Positions 24,124-37,300 of a stretch of 64,000 nt of DNA are shown here, piece after piece. Position numbers and translations under genes: made by a program. The stretch comes from Lucinisca nassula (taxonomy: Eukaryota; Mollusca; Bivalvia; Lucinida; Lucinidae): contig OY757013.1 in NCBI GenBank assembly GCA_963580285.1, positions 150,489,564 through 150,553,563 of the forward strand, written 5' to 3'. The notes beneath the pieces are model-generated. The model was not told where the DNA came from. It worked only from the letters and a program-made list of their open reading frames with translations, and searched no databases. Numbering within the stretch: the stretch's first letter is position 1; every line of letters begins with the position of its first letter.

Positions 24124-24200
24124 ATTTTCAGTGTTGGTGCTCCTTAAAACCGCCTGCGGTTACAATGGCTGTTCACGTTTATTATTTGGAACAGAAATAA
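24124..24200. mobile_element. Degenerate hairpin MITE fragment
   Basis: GTGCTCCTTAAAACCGCCTG and GGAACAGAAATAAGAAAGG retain the centre and the joint of the A/B family. Confidence 0.5.
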
Positions 24201-24211
24201 GAAAGGTTATG

Positions 24212-24655
24212 TAAAATAGAAGTAGAGGCAATGATCAGGAATCGATACAATCAACCCATAGCCCCCATCAGAGACACCAAAGGGAAAGAAACACAAACAT
24301 GCAGCAACAGACCTAATGAAAACATCAATAGCGGAAAGCCAAAAGAACAGTTACTTTCCCACAAAATGGCCAACAGGATATCCAAAATAAAATAACACAA
24401 GCGACACACAAACACCTAAAGACAAATCATAACAAAAATAAATCGCGAAAGAAGAACCACCTAGGGAACGGTCAGCGGAAACGAATTTCACTGGGGGCTT
24501 AAATCGATTTTACGTGGCCACAATCCTCGCCCTTATTTCCATCGCGATTTAGACAAATGATTTGTTCAGTCCGCATGAAGCAAAAGAAAACCAACAGTTA
24601 GACTCCTATGGGCCCGACCAGAGATAGAGCATCAGGCATCAGCCAACATTACTGA
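24212..24655 (-). mobile_element. Penelope-like 3' fragment
   Basis: Plus strand starts GAGGCAATGATCAGGAATCG and ends near CCAACATTACTGAATA. The family segment is shortened between GATTTGTTCAGTCCGCATGA and AGCAAAAGAAAACC. Confidence 0.75.
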
Positions 24656-24722
24656 ATATAAACCCTGAAAGCGTCCAACAAGTATGTAATACTTATTCAA
24701 TATTTGGAGCAGGAACATGAAA

Positions 24723-25205
24723 TTTATTGTTAAATAATGAAAAACCCACTTTTCTTTTTAAAATAAGAGTTCAAAGATGTTCATTACATGTACTTTATGG
24801 TATGATAAATAATGTTTGTATTGGCATGTAGTATAGGTCAACGTGCATCTCAGTATCTCTGTAGATTTCATATGTCCATTCGCCTAATTAGATGAGTATA
24901 AACGTCCTTCACGAGTGTCGATATCGGATAGGACTATCTTGACACAAGAGTCGGGTGTTCAAGCTGGTGCGAAACTTGCCTTTTTCCACATTGAAATTCT
25001 GATCATTAGTGTGAGGTTTTTCCTTTTTGTTCGGGCTGATTTATGATGGATTCGGTCTATCTTGAGCATGCGATAGTTGAATACATGTACAATCTTCTTT
25101 TGCGGTAAGTCAAAAGATGCGTCTTATTTTAAAAGCTTCCTTCAGTTAGACTGTACTTTGAAAAAATGCTTTTATCTTGATATAAAGTTATCACACAAGC
25201 CACTT
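24723..25205 (-). other. Possible 3' UTR of the TMC gene with AATAAA
   Basis: No repeat family was recognised between the TMC stop and a minus-strand AATAAA (plus TTTATT at 24723-24728). This is the first exact signal downstream of the stop. Beyond it, a Penelope 3' fragment begins at about 24655. Assignment is by position only. Confidence 0.35.
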
Positions 25206-25330
25206 TCAAATTTCATTTTCGTCTTCTTCAATGACGTCATCGGAAGGAGGAACGGCTTTGATTTTACTTGCTGTTTTACCAGCACTCACCAGACTGTCCT
25301 GAGAACCGTAAGCTTTTGTCAGATTTGTAC
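25206..25330 (-). CDS. TMC exon (k): terminal exon with stop
   Basis: 125 bp, acceptor tttatttcatag, stop TGA. It encodes GTNLTKAYGSQDSLVSAGKT, a short linker and the acidic end VIEEDENEI. Of the three frames only the one entered from exon (j) stays open. The intron before it is about 8.8 kb and contains the Penelope-like cluster. Confidence 0.8.
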
Positions 25331-28300
25331 CTATGAAATAAAATAAACGTAGATTTGTATATTTAGAGGATCTTACACAAACGAAATGTTTTTGCGATAT
25401 AGCCCGTGTAATGTGTAAAGTGGCCATGTGTTTAGACTAGTATTGAAGCTTTTATGTTCAAGATAGAAAGAATTCGAGTTCTAGTTGCTGGCAACCTTTT
25501 ATTCTGCGGCAATGAAATCCTTCTTGTAAAGTCCTGATGATGATTTTCTCACTAAACAAGAATAGATAAAGTCATTCCTATAAATATCTATGCTAAAACT
25601 ATATAGTCAGTTCTGACCGAAAAGACTCTTTTCATTATTATTGTAAGGAAAATAAGAGGGCTTAGCTCGTGAAAGTCATGTGGATCACTGACTAAGTGCT
25701 TTCTGTATTTAGCATTGAAAGCCATCTTCTTGAACGAAAAGAACCATGTGGTTTCTTAGAGGATCACATTTGCATCATTCTTTTGGATGGAACTGGCCTA
25801 AAAGGTTTGTAAGTTGTCATTGAATGATTTTTCTACTTTTAACACTAGAAGTGAAGGCAATGGTCAGGAATCGATAGAATTAAACGACAGCTCCAATCAG
25901 AGACACCAAAGGGAAAGAAACACAAACATGAAACAACCAGACACAAATGGAAACATCAAAAGTGGAAATCCAAAAGGACAGTTACTGTCCCACAAAATGG
26001 CCAATTGGCTATCCAAAACAAAATAGAATAAGCGAAACAAAACACACAGACAAACCATAACAAAATAAACCGCGAGAACGGTCAGTGAAACGAATTCCAC
26101 TGGTTGGGGCTTAAATCGATTTTACGTGGCCACAATCCTCGCCCTTACTGCCGTCGCGATTTAGACAATTTGTTTAGTACGCATGAAGGCCTCCTTACTC
26201 ATCAGTGCAACATCTCCGTGAACACAAAATTCAAACAACCACAGAGGTGAATCAATGGTGAGGACTCGACAGCAAGAAACAACTGAAATGCTGGAGCAAA
26301 AGAAAACCAACAGTTAGACTTCGATGGGACCGACCAGAAATAGAATAACAGGAACCAACCAACATTACCCAGAATTAAATTCTTATTCCCGGTAAGCCTT
26401 TACGCTGGATGAGGCCTGACCCACCGGCGTGCAATTAAAGAGGGAAGAAAATTTGTCAACCGTGATTGGGTTATCTTCCATGCACGCAGTCTGACGTCTA
26501 ACGTTTATGTTCAACCCAATCTTTTTATATCGAAGAATGATTTTACGAAAATGGGTGCTGAAGTCATTGCTTTTACATATATATATTTTTTTTTCTGAAT
26601 TTATATACGAAGTCACCATAAAATTCGGGTTCCGACAGACCTTGTTGCAAACAAGGGATTTTGAAACCAAATCGGAATGACGTCTTCAAATTTTTGAAAA
26701 GGCTTTGCGTAGTTTATGATTCCAATTATCCTGATTAAGAAGTTTATCCGTTTACAATTTATTACGGGTGTTGAAGTGAGTTACATGACTAGACACCCTG
26801 GCAAATCGAATTAAGTGCGATATATAAACTCCATAGGATGCCGCACGAGGAACATCTCCATCCAAGAAAGGAAACTTTACAATATCAAAATCAAAAATTC
26901 ATCGCGTTTATCATAAATATTTTAAGAAACAAACCCATATACGATAGATCGATGTAAATCCAAAAACGGGGCCTCGGTATCAGAAGAATTTGCTTTTTTT
27001 AACTGAAGTTCTGGGTCGAATTTGACCGATCAAATCATCGAAATAAGTATTGTCAGTATTTAATAAATCATCCAAATATCTAGAAGTCGAGCTAAAGGCT
27101 TCAATGATTTCATATTGGATTTCAACAGAAAGGGAAATCATGGAGTCACTCTCATAACAAAACAAGAACATATCAGCCACAAGCGGTGCGCAATATGTAC
27201 CCATCGGAATACCCATAACTTGTCTAGATAACTTAAAACCAAATCTTATGTAAATATTGTCAAGTAAAATGGCGAGAGCTTCACACACTTTCTGATATGA
27301 CCATAAAGAAAAATATTTATGCTCTTCAGAACTGAAAAAAGTAGAAGTAAAACAAAGATCAGGAATCGATACAATTAACTTACTCCACCCATCAAAGACA
27401 CCAAAGGGAAAGATATACAAACAATAAGCGACCAGACCATAATGGAAACCTAAACAAAGGAAGGCCATAAGGACAGTTACTTTCCCACAAAATGGCCATA
27501 TGGCCATCCAAAATTAAAAGACAAGGGATACACACAGTAAGTAACAAACAACAACATAAATAAATCGCTACAGAAGAACCGCCTTGGAAAGGTCAGTGGA
27601 AAGATTTCTACTGGGGGGCTTAAATCGATTTTACGTGGCCACAATCCTCGCCCTTACTTCCGTCGCGATTTAGACAAATAATTTGTTCAGTCCGCATGAA
27701 GGCCTCCTAACTCATCAGTGCAATATCTCCGTGAACACAAAAAATCAAAGAACCACAGAGGTGAGACAACGGTGAGGACTCGACAGCAAGAAACCACTGA
27801 AATGCTGGAGCAAAAGAAAACCAACAGTTAGACTCCGATGGGCCCGACCAGAGACAGAGCATCAGGCACCAACCAACATTACCAAGAATTAGGACTCTCT
27901 AATTCTCAATAAGCCTTTACGTTGGAGCCGTCATAGAATCTGAGGCCTGACCCACCGGCGTGCAATTAAAGAGGGAAGCAAAGTTGCCAACCGTGATTGG
28001 GTTAACTACCATGCATGCAGTCTGTCGTATAACATCCATATTGTACCCAATCTTTTTATATCGAAGAGTGATTTTACGAAATTGGGTGCTGAAGTCATTG
28101 CGGTTATAAATTTTTCTGAATTTATATCCTAAGTCACCATAAAATTCGGGTTCCGATAGACCTTGTTGCAGAAGAGATTTAAGTCCAATACTGAATTTTG
28201 CAATTAAATCAGAATGGCGTCTATAAAATTTTGAAAAGGCTTTGCGTAGTTTATGGTACCGATAACCCTGATTAAGGAGTTTAGCCGTTAATAATTTATT

Positions 28301-31300
28301 ACGAGTGTTGAAGTCAGTTACATGACTACACACTCTAGCAAATCGAATTAATTGCGAAATATAAACGCCATAGGATGGCGCACGAGGAACATCACCATCC
28401 AAAAAAGGAAAATTTACAATCTCAACATCAAAGTCATCGCGTTTATCATAAATTTTGCACGAAACAAACCCATCTACAATAGATAGATGTAAATCCAAAA
28501 AAAGGGCCTCGGTATCAGAAGAATTTGCTTAATTTAATTGAAGTTCTGGGGGGTAAATCTGACTGATCAAACCATCGAAATAGGTATTATCAATATTTAA
28601 TAAATCATCTAAATATCTAGAAGTGGAGCTAAAAGCTTCAATAATTTCAGATTGGTTATCAATGGAAAGCGACAACATGAAGTCTCTTTCATAACAATAC
28701 AAGAACAGATCAGCCACAAGAGGTGCGCAATTCGTACCCATCGGAATACCCACAATTTGTCTAAATAACTTAGTACCAAATCTAATATAAATATTGTCAA
28801 GTAGAAAGGTGAGGGCATCACACACTTTCTGACATGACCAAAGTGTATAATTCTTATGCTCTTTAGAAGTGAAAAATGCATTTCTGACATTACATGCAAG
28901 ATAGAGAGAATCTTCTCTGTGAAAAGCCCATTCAATTAAATCATTAAGCTTTTCTTTTATAAGATTATGAGGAAGTGTAGTGTAAAGAGTGGAAAATCGT
29001 AAGTAGACAGACTTGAAGCACGAAAATGTCGGGATTTAAATTTATTTAAAACCTCATTCGAATTTTTTATAGACCAAAACAGATTTCTTCCTGATCTTTC
29101 AAAGACTTTATCACAATATTTAATCACATGCGTTTTAATAGCAGTAAGACATGAAGTTAATAATTTAGAAAGTTCAGTGATAGTGCAAGAGCTAGAATTT
29201 GCAATAAACCGTGCTTTGTAAGGTCTTTTATGAAGTTTTGGTAACCAGTATAGCGTAGGAAGCTTGTCTTGGCCTTCGGTAACACACACAGCAAACTTGG
29301 TGGCTGAATGACAAATATGTTTATCTAGTATAACTCCCTCTTCAGCTAAAGGCTGAAGTTCATAGGCCTTAGCACCACCAAGCTCCTGCTTAAGCGTGTT
29401 AACATAGTGGAGCCGTCACACAACGACGACGTTGTTAGCGGCCTTGTCTGCAGGGGCCAAATCAAACTTCTTATGAAATTCTTGAATTCCTGATTTTTAT
29501 TTCATGCAAGATAAATGTAGTCTTCCCTATGAAACGTGCATTCAATTAAATCATTAAGTTTTTCTTTTATAAGATTATGAGGAAGTGTAGTGTAAAGGGT
29601 GGAAGAATCATAAGTAGATAGACTTGAATCTTCCCTCTATAATTGCACGCCGGTCGGTCAGGCCTCAGATTCTATGACGGCTCCAGCGTAAAGGCTTTTG
29701 CCTCTACTTCTATTTTACTGAGAATTTGAGCGATCTAATTCAAAGTAATGTTGGTTGGTGCATGATACTCTGTCTCTGGTTGGGCCCATCGGAGTCTAAC
29801 TGTTGGTTTTCTTTTGCTCAGGAATTTCAGTGGTTTCTTGCTGTCGAGTCCTCGCCGTTGTTACATCTCTGTGGTTGTTTGATTTTTGTGTTCACGGAGA
29901 TGTTGCACTGATGAGTAAGGAGGCCTTCATGCGGACTGAACAAATTATTTGTCTAAATCGCGACGGAAGTAAGGGCGATGACTGTGGCCACGAACAATCG
30001 ATTAAGGCCCCCCAGTGGAATTCGTTTCCGCGGACGTTCCAAGGCGGTTCTTCTGTCGCGGTTTATTTTTGTTATGGTTTGTCTTTGGGTGCTTGTGTCG
30101 ATTATATTATTTTATTTTGGATAGCCTAATGGCAAATTTGTGGGAAAGTAACTGTCCTTTTGGCTTTCCGCTGTTGATGTTTCCAATGGGCTCTGTTGTT
30201 TCATGTTTGTGTTTCTTTCCCTTTGGTGTCTCTGATGGGACCTGTGGGTTAATTAAATCGATTCCTGATCATTGCCTCCACTGCTATTTTGAAGCACAAA
30301 AACGCCGGGATTTCAATTTATTTAAAACTTCATTAGAATTTTTTATAGACCAAAACAGATTTTTGTCGTAATATTTTAATACATGTTTTTTGATGGTAGT
30401 AAAACATGAAGTTAATAATTTACAGAATTCAGTGGCGGTACAAGAGCTTGAATTCGCAATAAAACGTGCTTTGTATGGTCTTTTATGAAGTTAGGTAACC
30501 AATATAACGTAGGAAGCTTGTCTTGGCCTTCTTTAACACAGACAGCAAACTTGGTGGCTGAATGACAAATATGGTCATCAACTAAAGCCCTGTCTACAGC
30601 TAAAGGCTGAAGTTCATAAGCCTTAGTACAGCTAAGTTATTGCTGAAGAGTGTTAACATAGTGAAGCCGTCAAACAACGACGTCATTGTTAGCGGCCTAA
30701 TCAGCTGGAGCCAATACAAACCTCCTATGAAATTCTTGAATACCTAGTTTAAGGTGACGAAAAGACGTCTTAGATTTAGGAGGTAATACGTTCGTATTTT
30801 GCGAATAAAAAGAAATGCGTTTGTTCACTACTTTCAGAATGCTAAGTTTCTGTTCTTTTACAGCTTTATGCTCAACATACTTTCGTAAACACCATCGATT
30901 ACCAAATTCATTCAAGACAGCAGCGATTTCATCTCTACGTTTATTGAAATCAATTTTAGAAGGAAATCGATATTTAGGTCCTTTAGAAATTATATTACGT
31001 ATCCTAGAATCAGGAATAATTTTTAAATTGTCAGTAATAATATGTCCAGCAGCAGGATAGCAATACACTGATTTTGTACAATCACATGTATCAGGAGTGT
31101 TAGTGTCAATATCAAGATCAGAAACAAGTTTATTGAAATTAAAAATGATATATCTAACAGGTTTATTGTATTTATAGCAAATGATGTGTGTTTCAGTATT
31201 TTGAAAATAAGCAGGAATGGATGAAATAACCGATTGATTGATTGATTAAAGTGTAACTATACCAAATTTAGTGACCCAGAGGCCTTTCTGGTATTTAATC

Positions 31301-34300
31301 TTCATCAGTGTGTCTAAACCCCGAAGTTTTTGAAACCGAAACGGATGTTGGTCAAGACCGGGCAAACACAGCACACCCCCCTCCGGGCACACACCGACCG
31401 ACGTAGCTCATGAGACAGGTCAACTGGAGGCAGCAGGCAAGAGACGCCTACCAGGGAACTTATAGGCGTCCCCCACCGAGCCAACATCAGCAAACATGGC
31501 CCACACTCCACGGAAGTCCCGGGCATCAGGTTTAAGGTTTAACGTCCCCGTCAACACTGTAAAGGTCATTTTGGAGACGTTGCTTCCAATTTTGTGGGAC
31601 TTTTACCCGACATTGAGATGAAATGACATCTCTAGCCCTGTCGCCCAATGAAACCAATAGGGTTTATAATATGGACGGTCCGCCTCGCACTGCGGTTCCT
31701 GGACAGGCTTAGATCCTCTAAGCGGTTTACCAGAACTAGTGTGCGGGCCGGATTCAGCTCTGCGCCGAATCATCATGCAGCCCATATATTTCTTCAAGCC
31801 CCTATGGGCGGGGGCCGGATGAAATAACCGAACTGTCCCGGAAGATATTAGTTAAATCTATAAAATCCAAATCCATATTAATGAGGGATATTTTCATGTA
31901 ACGACGTTTGTGATTGATTTCAGAATTGATAGAAGGATGAAGAACATGCTGAGTATATCCTCTAGTTAACTCACGTGAACAAGTCCGCAAAATAAAGACT
32001 CTCCTTAACCCCACTTTACACAGAGAAAACTGGGGTTTACGGGGGTATACATTATTTGTCTTATTTCTGCTCCAAGACATAGGTTGTGGGTACTCGTTAG
32101 AAACGACTCAATGAGGCGGTTCTAACGAGCACCCACAACTTATGTTTGCAGTATAAATAAGAAAAATATCACGGATTTTCTTCAGAAAAGTAGACATTTT
32201 GGAGATGTGAAAAATGCACTATGTCGCAAGGCTGTGTTATCGTAATGAAGAGCAGCGTCGTATAACTGATTAGAACTATCGTGGAATTTATTCGCCTCGG
32301 TATCCAGAATCCGTAATACAGAAATGGGTAATAAACTTAGAAAAGCAAGCACTGAGTGGCGTCCATGATTCGACAATATTATGGACAGTAACTTAAGTCT
32401 GGTGTTGTTTCTATTTACGTTTATAATTACCCTTTTTTTCTGGTGCAATGCAATCTATTTTTACGCTTTCAACAACAGAACGAGAAAATATCAAAGTCGG
32501 GCATTTTAAATATATTACCCTATTAAAGCCCAATGAAAAAGGTGTATGTAATTATAATTTAATCCATTTAAACTCAGTTTCATATCGTTTAATAATTTTA
32601 AACCTAGCTGTAGAATTTACATCATGATAATTTTTTTCCATTGGCTGTATAGAAATATCTTTTATTGAATGACCTGTACGTCTGAAATGACGGTACAAGA
32701 ATGTGTCAGTTTTTAGGCTTACCAATTCTACGAAAGTGTTCGTTAAATCGTGTTTTTAACATGCGATTAGTTTGCCCGACATACTGCATTTTATAATTTG
32801 CAGTATGTCAGGTTATCACATATATCAAATCCGTAGACCTACATGTCAAATCGGACATGTTAACTACAGAAAAACGTCTACCGTTTACAGATGAAGAAAC
32901 GGTAGACGCAGTGCATAAATGTGAACCGCACCTGCACCTCTTAGCATTGCACTTGGTAATACTAGGATACACCCCACTTCTTCTAAAAGGATTGGTATAT
33001 TTCCGGAGAATAGGCGATTTGATAGGAGATAATCTAACTCTCAGATTATTTTTAAATAAATTAGTACTACCAGCTCCACTTAAATTAACGGAAGCGGCAG
33101 AAAACAAATTTATGGACCTCACAAAAGAAAGTCATATAAGCAATATTCCTATGACGTTTGAATGGTATCGGGCAAAAGGTATAGGGGAGCAGACATTTAA
33201 AATTGTTTCTCTTACGCTTTGGTGGTCAGCGTGTCCATTGAAGCTCAACGGTTTTAACTTTTCAAAAGAGGGTCACCTAAGCAGCATTCCTGTGAAATTT
33301 GAATGATATTTGGACAGAATGTGCTGAAGGAGTTGTCAATAAGATGTTTTCTATTTTTAGCTTTGATGGCCATTTTCTTCATCGTAGCTGAAGCGTTTTA
33401 TTTTATTTTGGATAGCCTTTTGGTCATTTTTTGGAAAAGTAGCTGTCCTTTTGGCTTTCCGCTGCTGATGTTTCCATTGGGGTCTGTTGTTTCATGTTTG
33501 TGTTTCTTTCCCTTTGGTGTTTCTGATGGGACTGTGGATTAATTGTATCGATTCCTGATCATTGCCTCCACTTCTATTTTTCATATGGAGAAGAGGGATT
33601 TACAAGCACGTTTGTAAAAGAAATAAGAAAAATATTACTTTTTATTTTATGCTTAGCAGTGACATCGATGTATATCTGAAACTAATGGATATGAAATTAT
33701 CACATTGTGAAAAGATATGATATTTTCACATTTGAAAATAACATGACTTTGTTATTTTAACAGCTTACAGCCATACTACTTTTTCGGTCAAAGTCACGTA
33801 TAAACTAAAAAGAAAATTTAGCCCAATTTTTCGATAAATACCAAAAATGTTTCATCTCGTGTGTTGAAACATCAGGTTTTTAACGAGTGAGAAATTTAAA
33901 TCGTGCTTCGCACTCGTGAATATTCTGCTGTTTTCAACTATGTCAATTAAAAGTTTTTGGGTATTAACCTCAAAAATGAAAATACCCTCCATTTATCTGA
34001 AGAAGAAAGAAGAGAGTTCTATCTCACACGCGTGTTATCTAGAACACAATCACCGAAAGAATACACCGATAAGATGACATAACAACACAACGCCAATACG
34101 CATGACGGAAACTGCAAAATAATACTCACCAGACATTGCCCTACCCGTGGCAAATACTTTTCTTTTCTCCACACGTCTTTCCTGAAAAAAGATGAACAAA
34201 CAAACAGGAAGTCTATAAGAATCTTATATGGGCGTGACGGTTGGATGGAAAAATCCGTCCCGAGGGTAACTGCCCGGCATCACGAGGCTTGCCGAGTGAT

Positions 34301-37300
34301 GCCGGACAGTGATCCCGAGGAACGGATTTTTATCCACCCCTCACACCCATATAGGATCCTTTTTTTTTTTTTGCATACCTTCCATTTCTTAGTGCCGATT
34401 TTTAATGCTTCAGTCATTTCGGTTACCGTTGTCCGCCATATTGTGATGATACTACCAGGAATGTTTAGTGACGTCACGTAACGTGCTATGACGTCAACCT
34501 TAACGACGGTGCATATGAGGTCGTGTTCAACCAGTGCATTTATCAAACACGCAAGAATATTCGATCTTGGGAAAGAACACCAAGGTTTCAACAGAATTTC
34601 TATCCCAAGATAAAACTATGGATTTCCTGATCCGGTGTGCAAGAAAATACTTTTCATTGTTCAAAAGGCTGTGTCAAAAGAGTCAGGTTAATCTCAAAAC
34701 TATACTTTATGGATCTTAAATGGAATTGATACAACTGACACCTTTGACACAGCCCGTTGAAAGATGCACTTTTTGTCTTCTTTAAAGGGAATTTATACAC
34801 TGAAAGATGCACATTCAGACTGCTTATGTGCTTCCTTTTTACCGAGCAAAGTTGGTTCTGAGTTTTACGGAGATTTGGTTTATAAATTTCGAATAATTAT
34901 ATAGAAATCTGATTGTCATAATTAATTCAAAAAGATAATTAATCGCCATAAAAGAACCGGGAATTATTAGAGTGTTATGCGATAGACAGCATGCAAAGTA
35001 TTTAACCAAGTCATTGTTGATGACTATGCTTCCCTCTTTTATTTCACGTTTCATGTTTTATTTTATTGGTGATTGGTGCCCGATGATTTGTCTTTGGCGT
35101 GTCTCTTCGTGGTCTACCTGGTTGTTTTCTTTAGCTCCAACTTACAGTGTTTGGACAAAAAGCTACGAGACCTCATCTTTAATACATCACATCTTCAGTT
35201 TGATTTAAATTTCAGTTTGCTCTGATCTGTATGTTGTTCTGTGGTGGTCTATTGATTGAGTTAGTTACCTTCCGGTGGATCAACTATTTGTGTGTGTTGT
35301 AAATAATATGAGAATCTAGAGTAACGGTTGGGCCCACAGAATCGATTTAAACTTCCCAGTGATTCTCGCTACTGACCGTCCTAAGGCCGTGGTTCTAAAG
35401 TTAATTTTAAATGTAGCTGTGTCGGATTTTTCGACGGGGCTCTTCTTGTTGTATGTGCTCATGATTGTGATTTTTTATTATTATTTGAGAAAAGTACGTA
35501 GTCTTGTCTCTTGTATCACATGTTTCCTTAAAATAGCAATATACACGGAATAGAAGATATTTGTTCTTCGGACCTAAGAAAAGATCTAGCCGGCCTCGGT
35601 AGCTCAGTCGGATGCGCGTCTGACTGGTGATCAGGACGACGCGGGTTCGATACCTGCCGGGGTCGGCAACATTCTTCCGTGGAGATTGATCATGAAGTCT
35701 TTTCTACGGGCATTCTCTCCCTTCCGCTGATTCAAGAATGGCAGTTGTCAGTTTCTGGCGGAAGAATGTACATTGTACTGGTTAACCGCTTACGTATAAG
35801 CCTGCCCAGGGAAAGTGTGGATAGGTAAGCTGACCGGCTCAAAAATGACATAAAATAGTGTTGACTGGGCCGTTAAACTCCAATACAAACAAACAAAGAG
35901 AAGATCGTTTTGTAAAGGAAGGCTTACTATTTTGAAAAAAAAAAAAAGCTGATTTCCCTGAAGTTGCTTTCGATCAACTCAGTATTTGTAATGCTATTAT
36001 TGCGGTTTACCATTTTGTTTTGTTTCTTTTTTTTTTTTAAGAAAAGTCCACAGCAAAATGCGCATTAACAAAGATATGACGTTTAATCGTGATTGAAACT
36101 GTTTGTATAGTGATTTGACCTGCATTCAGTTTGCTAAAAGATTATATTTAACATGTTCAAAAATAATCATCTGCTCCGAAAACTATTTTTCCCCAGTCAA
36201 CAAAGTTCATAGGTGCCACATATTAGTATCTGATTTCAACAAAACGCTAAAAAAATAAACTTCAGAAATTTAGCAGGCCATATTTGTTTCTCCGCTTCGC
36301 CGATTCAACGCCTTTGTCGAAATTCGGCGAGTTTGGCGTACGCCGGTATTTCGCCTACTGGATGAGCCGGTCACGGGATAAGTTCCAATAAAACGTACTC
36401 GCCGTTTCGCCGTCACGGGATCCAAATCAATCGAGTACCTCGCCGATTACGGACCACTACCGGCCGACGACCGGCGAATCAAAAGAAACACAGCCATTAT
36501 CTTTCAAACGCCCGTTCCGTTAACAAATTAATTAGACCATTGTAAAATTTTCTTCTGGCTTTCGTCGTCAGATTATTAATGGCCATACATATTCATCTAT
36601 AGTGAATCTTCACATAGCCATGAGAATAACAGAGTAATTGCATTAGTAATAGAGAGTGTTACTTACAAATGTTAGTTGCTTTCTCAGTTTTGCCACTAGA
36701 TTCGAATATGATGAAGATTTTGTTTTGTAGTAAAGAGTTGCCATCCTGCAAACAAAAATGTACGTGTTGAGCAAAAGTACAAACATGGCTATTTTGTCCA
36801 TTACACAACGAAGGTAGCTATTGATGCACTCGTCCCATTACTTTTACAAGTCCCTGTCACGAACACCCTTGTTAACGCTCTGCATGAATAGTATTTTTTC
36901 AGCAGACGACATTTTGAAATATTTTTTTACCTTTCCCAAAAAGCAAGCCTTGACATCTAATGCGGTTTGTCTCCATTTTTTTCACAAGAAAACAGGACTT
37001 GAAATCTCATGCAAATTATCTATGGAGACAATTTGCATGAGATGTCAAGTCCTGATTTCTTGTAAAAGTAATAAGAAATATATCAACTACTAGATATTAA
37101 CTCACTTTATATATGATATATAGAATTTATACGGTATACCTTAGTGCCTTCATTTTTCCTCAATCTATCACAAAAAGACAACAGAAAAGTGGACGTTTTG
37201 AACATTGTTGTGTTGTCTTAATGTTGAAGATAAAAGGCATCTGTACGGCCTTAAGTGTCTGCGGTTATATTCCACAGAGGAAAAAACAAGTGTCTAGAAA

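Larger units (their letters stand above)
30290..33115 (-). pseudogene. Penelope-like copy f: GIY-YIG nuclease in front of the RT N-terminal region
   Basis: Minus strand in order: a Cys-rich segment CNAKRCRCGSHLC (33010-32950) and LIYVIT with a TGA where a Cys is expected. Then KMQYVGQTNRMLKTRFNEHF, the GIY-YIG core with Arg and Glu-side residues (32795-32700). A frameshift leads to FLYRHFRRTGHSIKDISI, then KIIKRYETELKWIKL. Further down come HGRHSVLAFLSLLPISVLRI (32448-32182), HPSINSEINHKRRYMKISLI (31970-31830) and, after a SINE insertion, PDSRIRNIISKGPKYRFPSK and FRHLKLGIQEFHRRFVLAPA (31068-30697). MITE B2 and SINE-B split it. Domain order GIY-YIG then RT is that of Naiad/Chlamys-type Penelope-like elements. 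Confidence 0.82.

Noticed and set aside
35588..35667. Functional tRNA-Thr(GGT) gene
   Set aside because: The cloverleaf has an extra base after the acceptor and it heads a SINE body with a CAAA-type tail; a second SINE copy lies at 38717.
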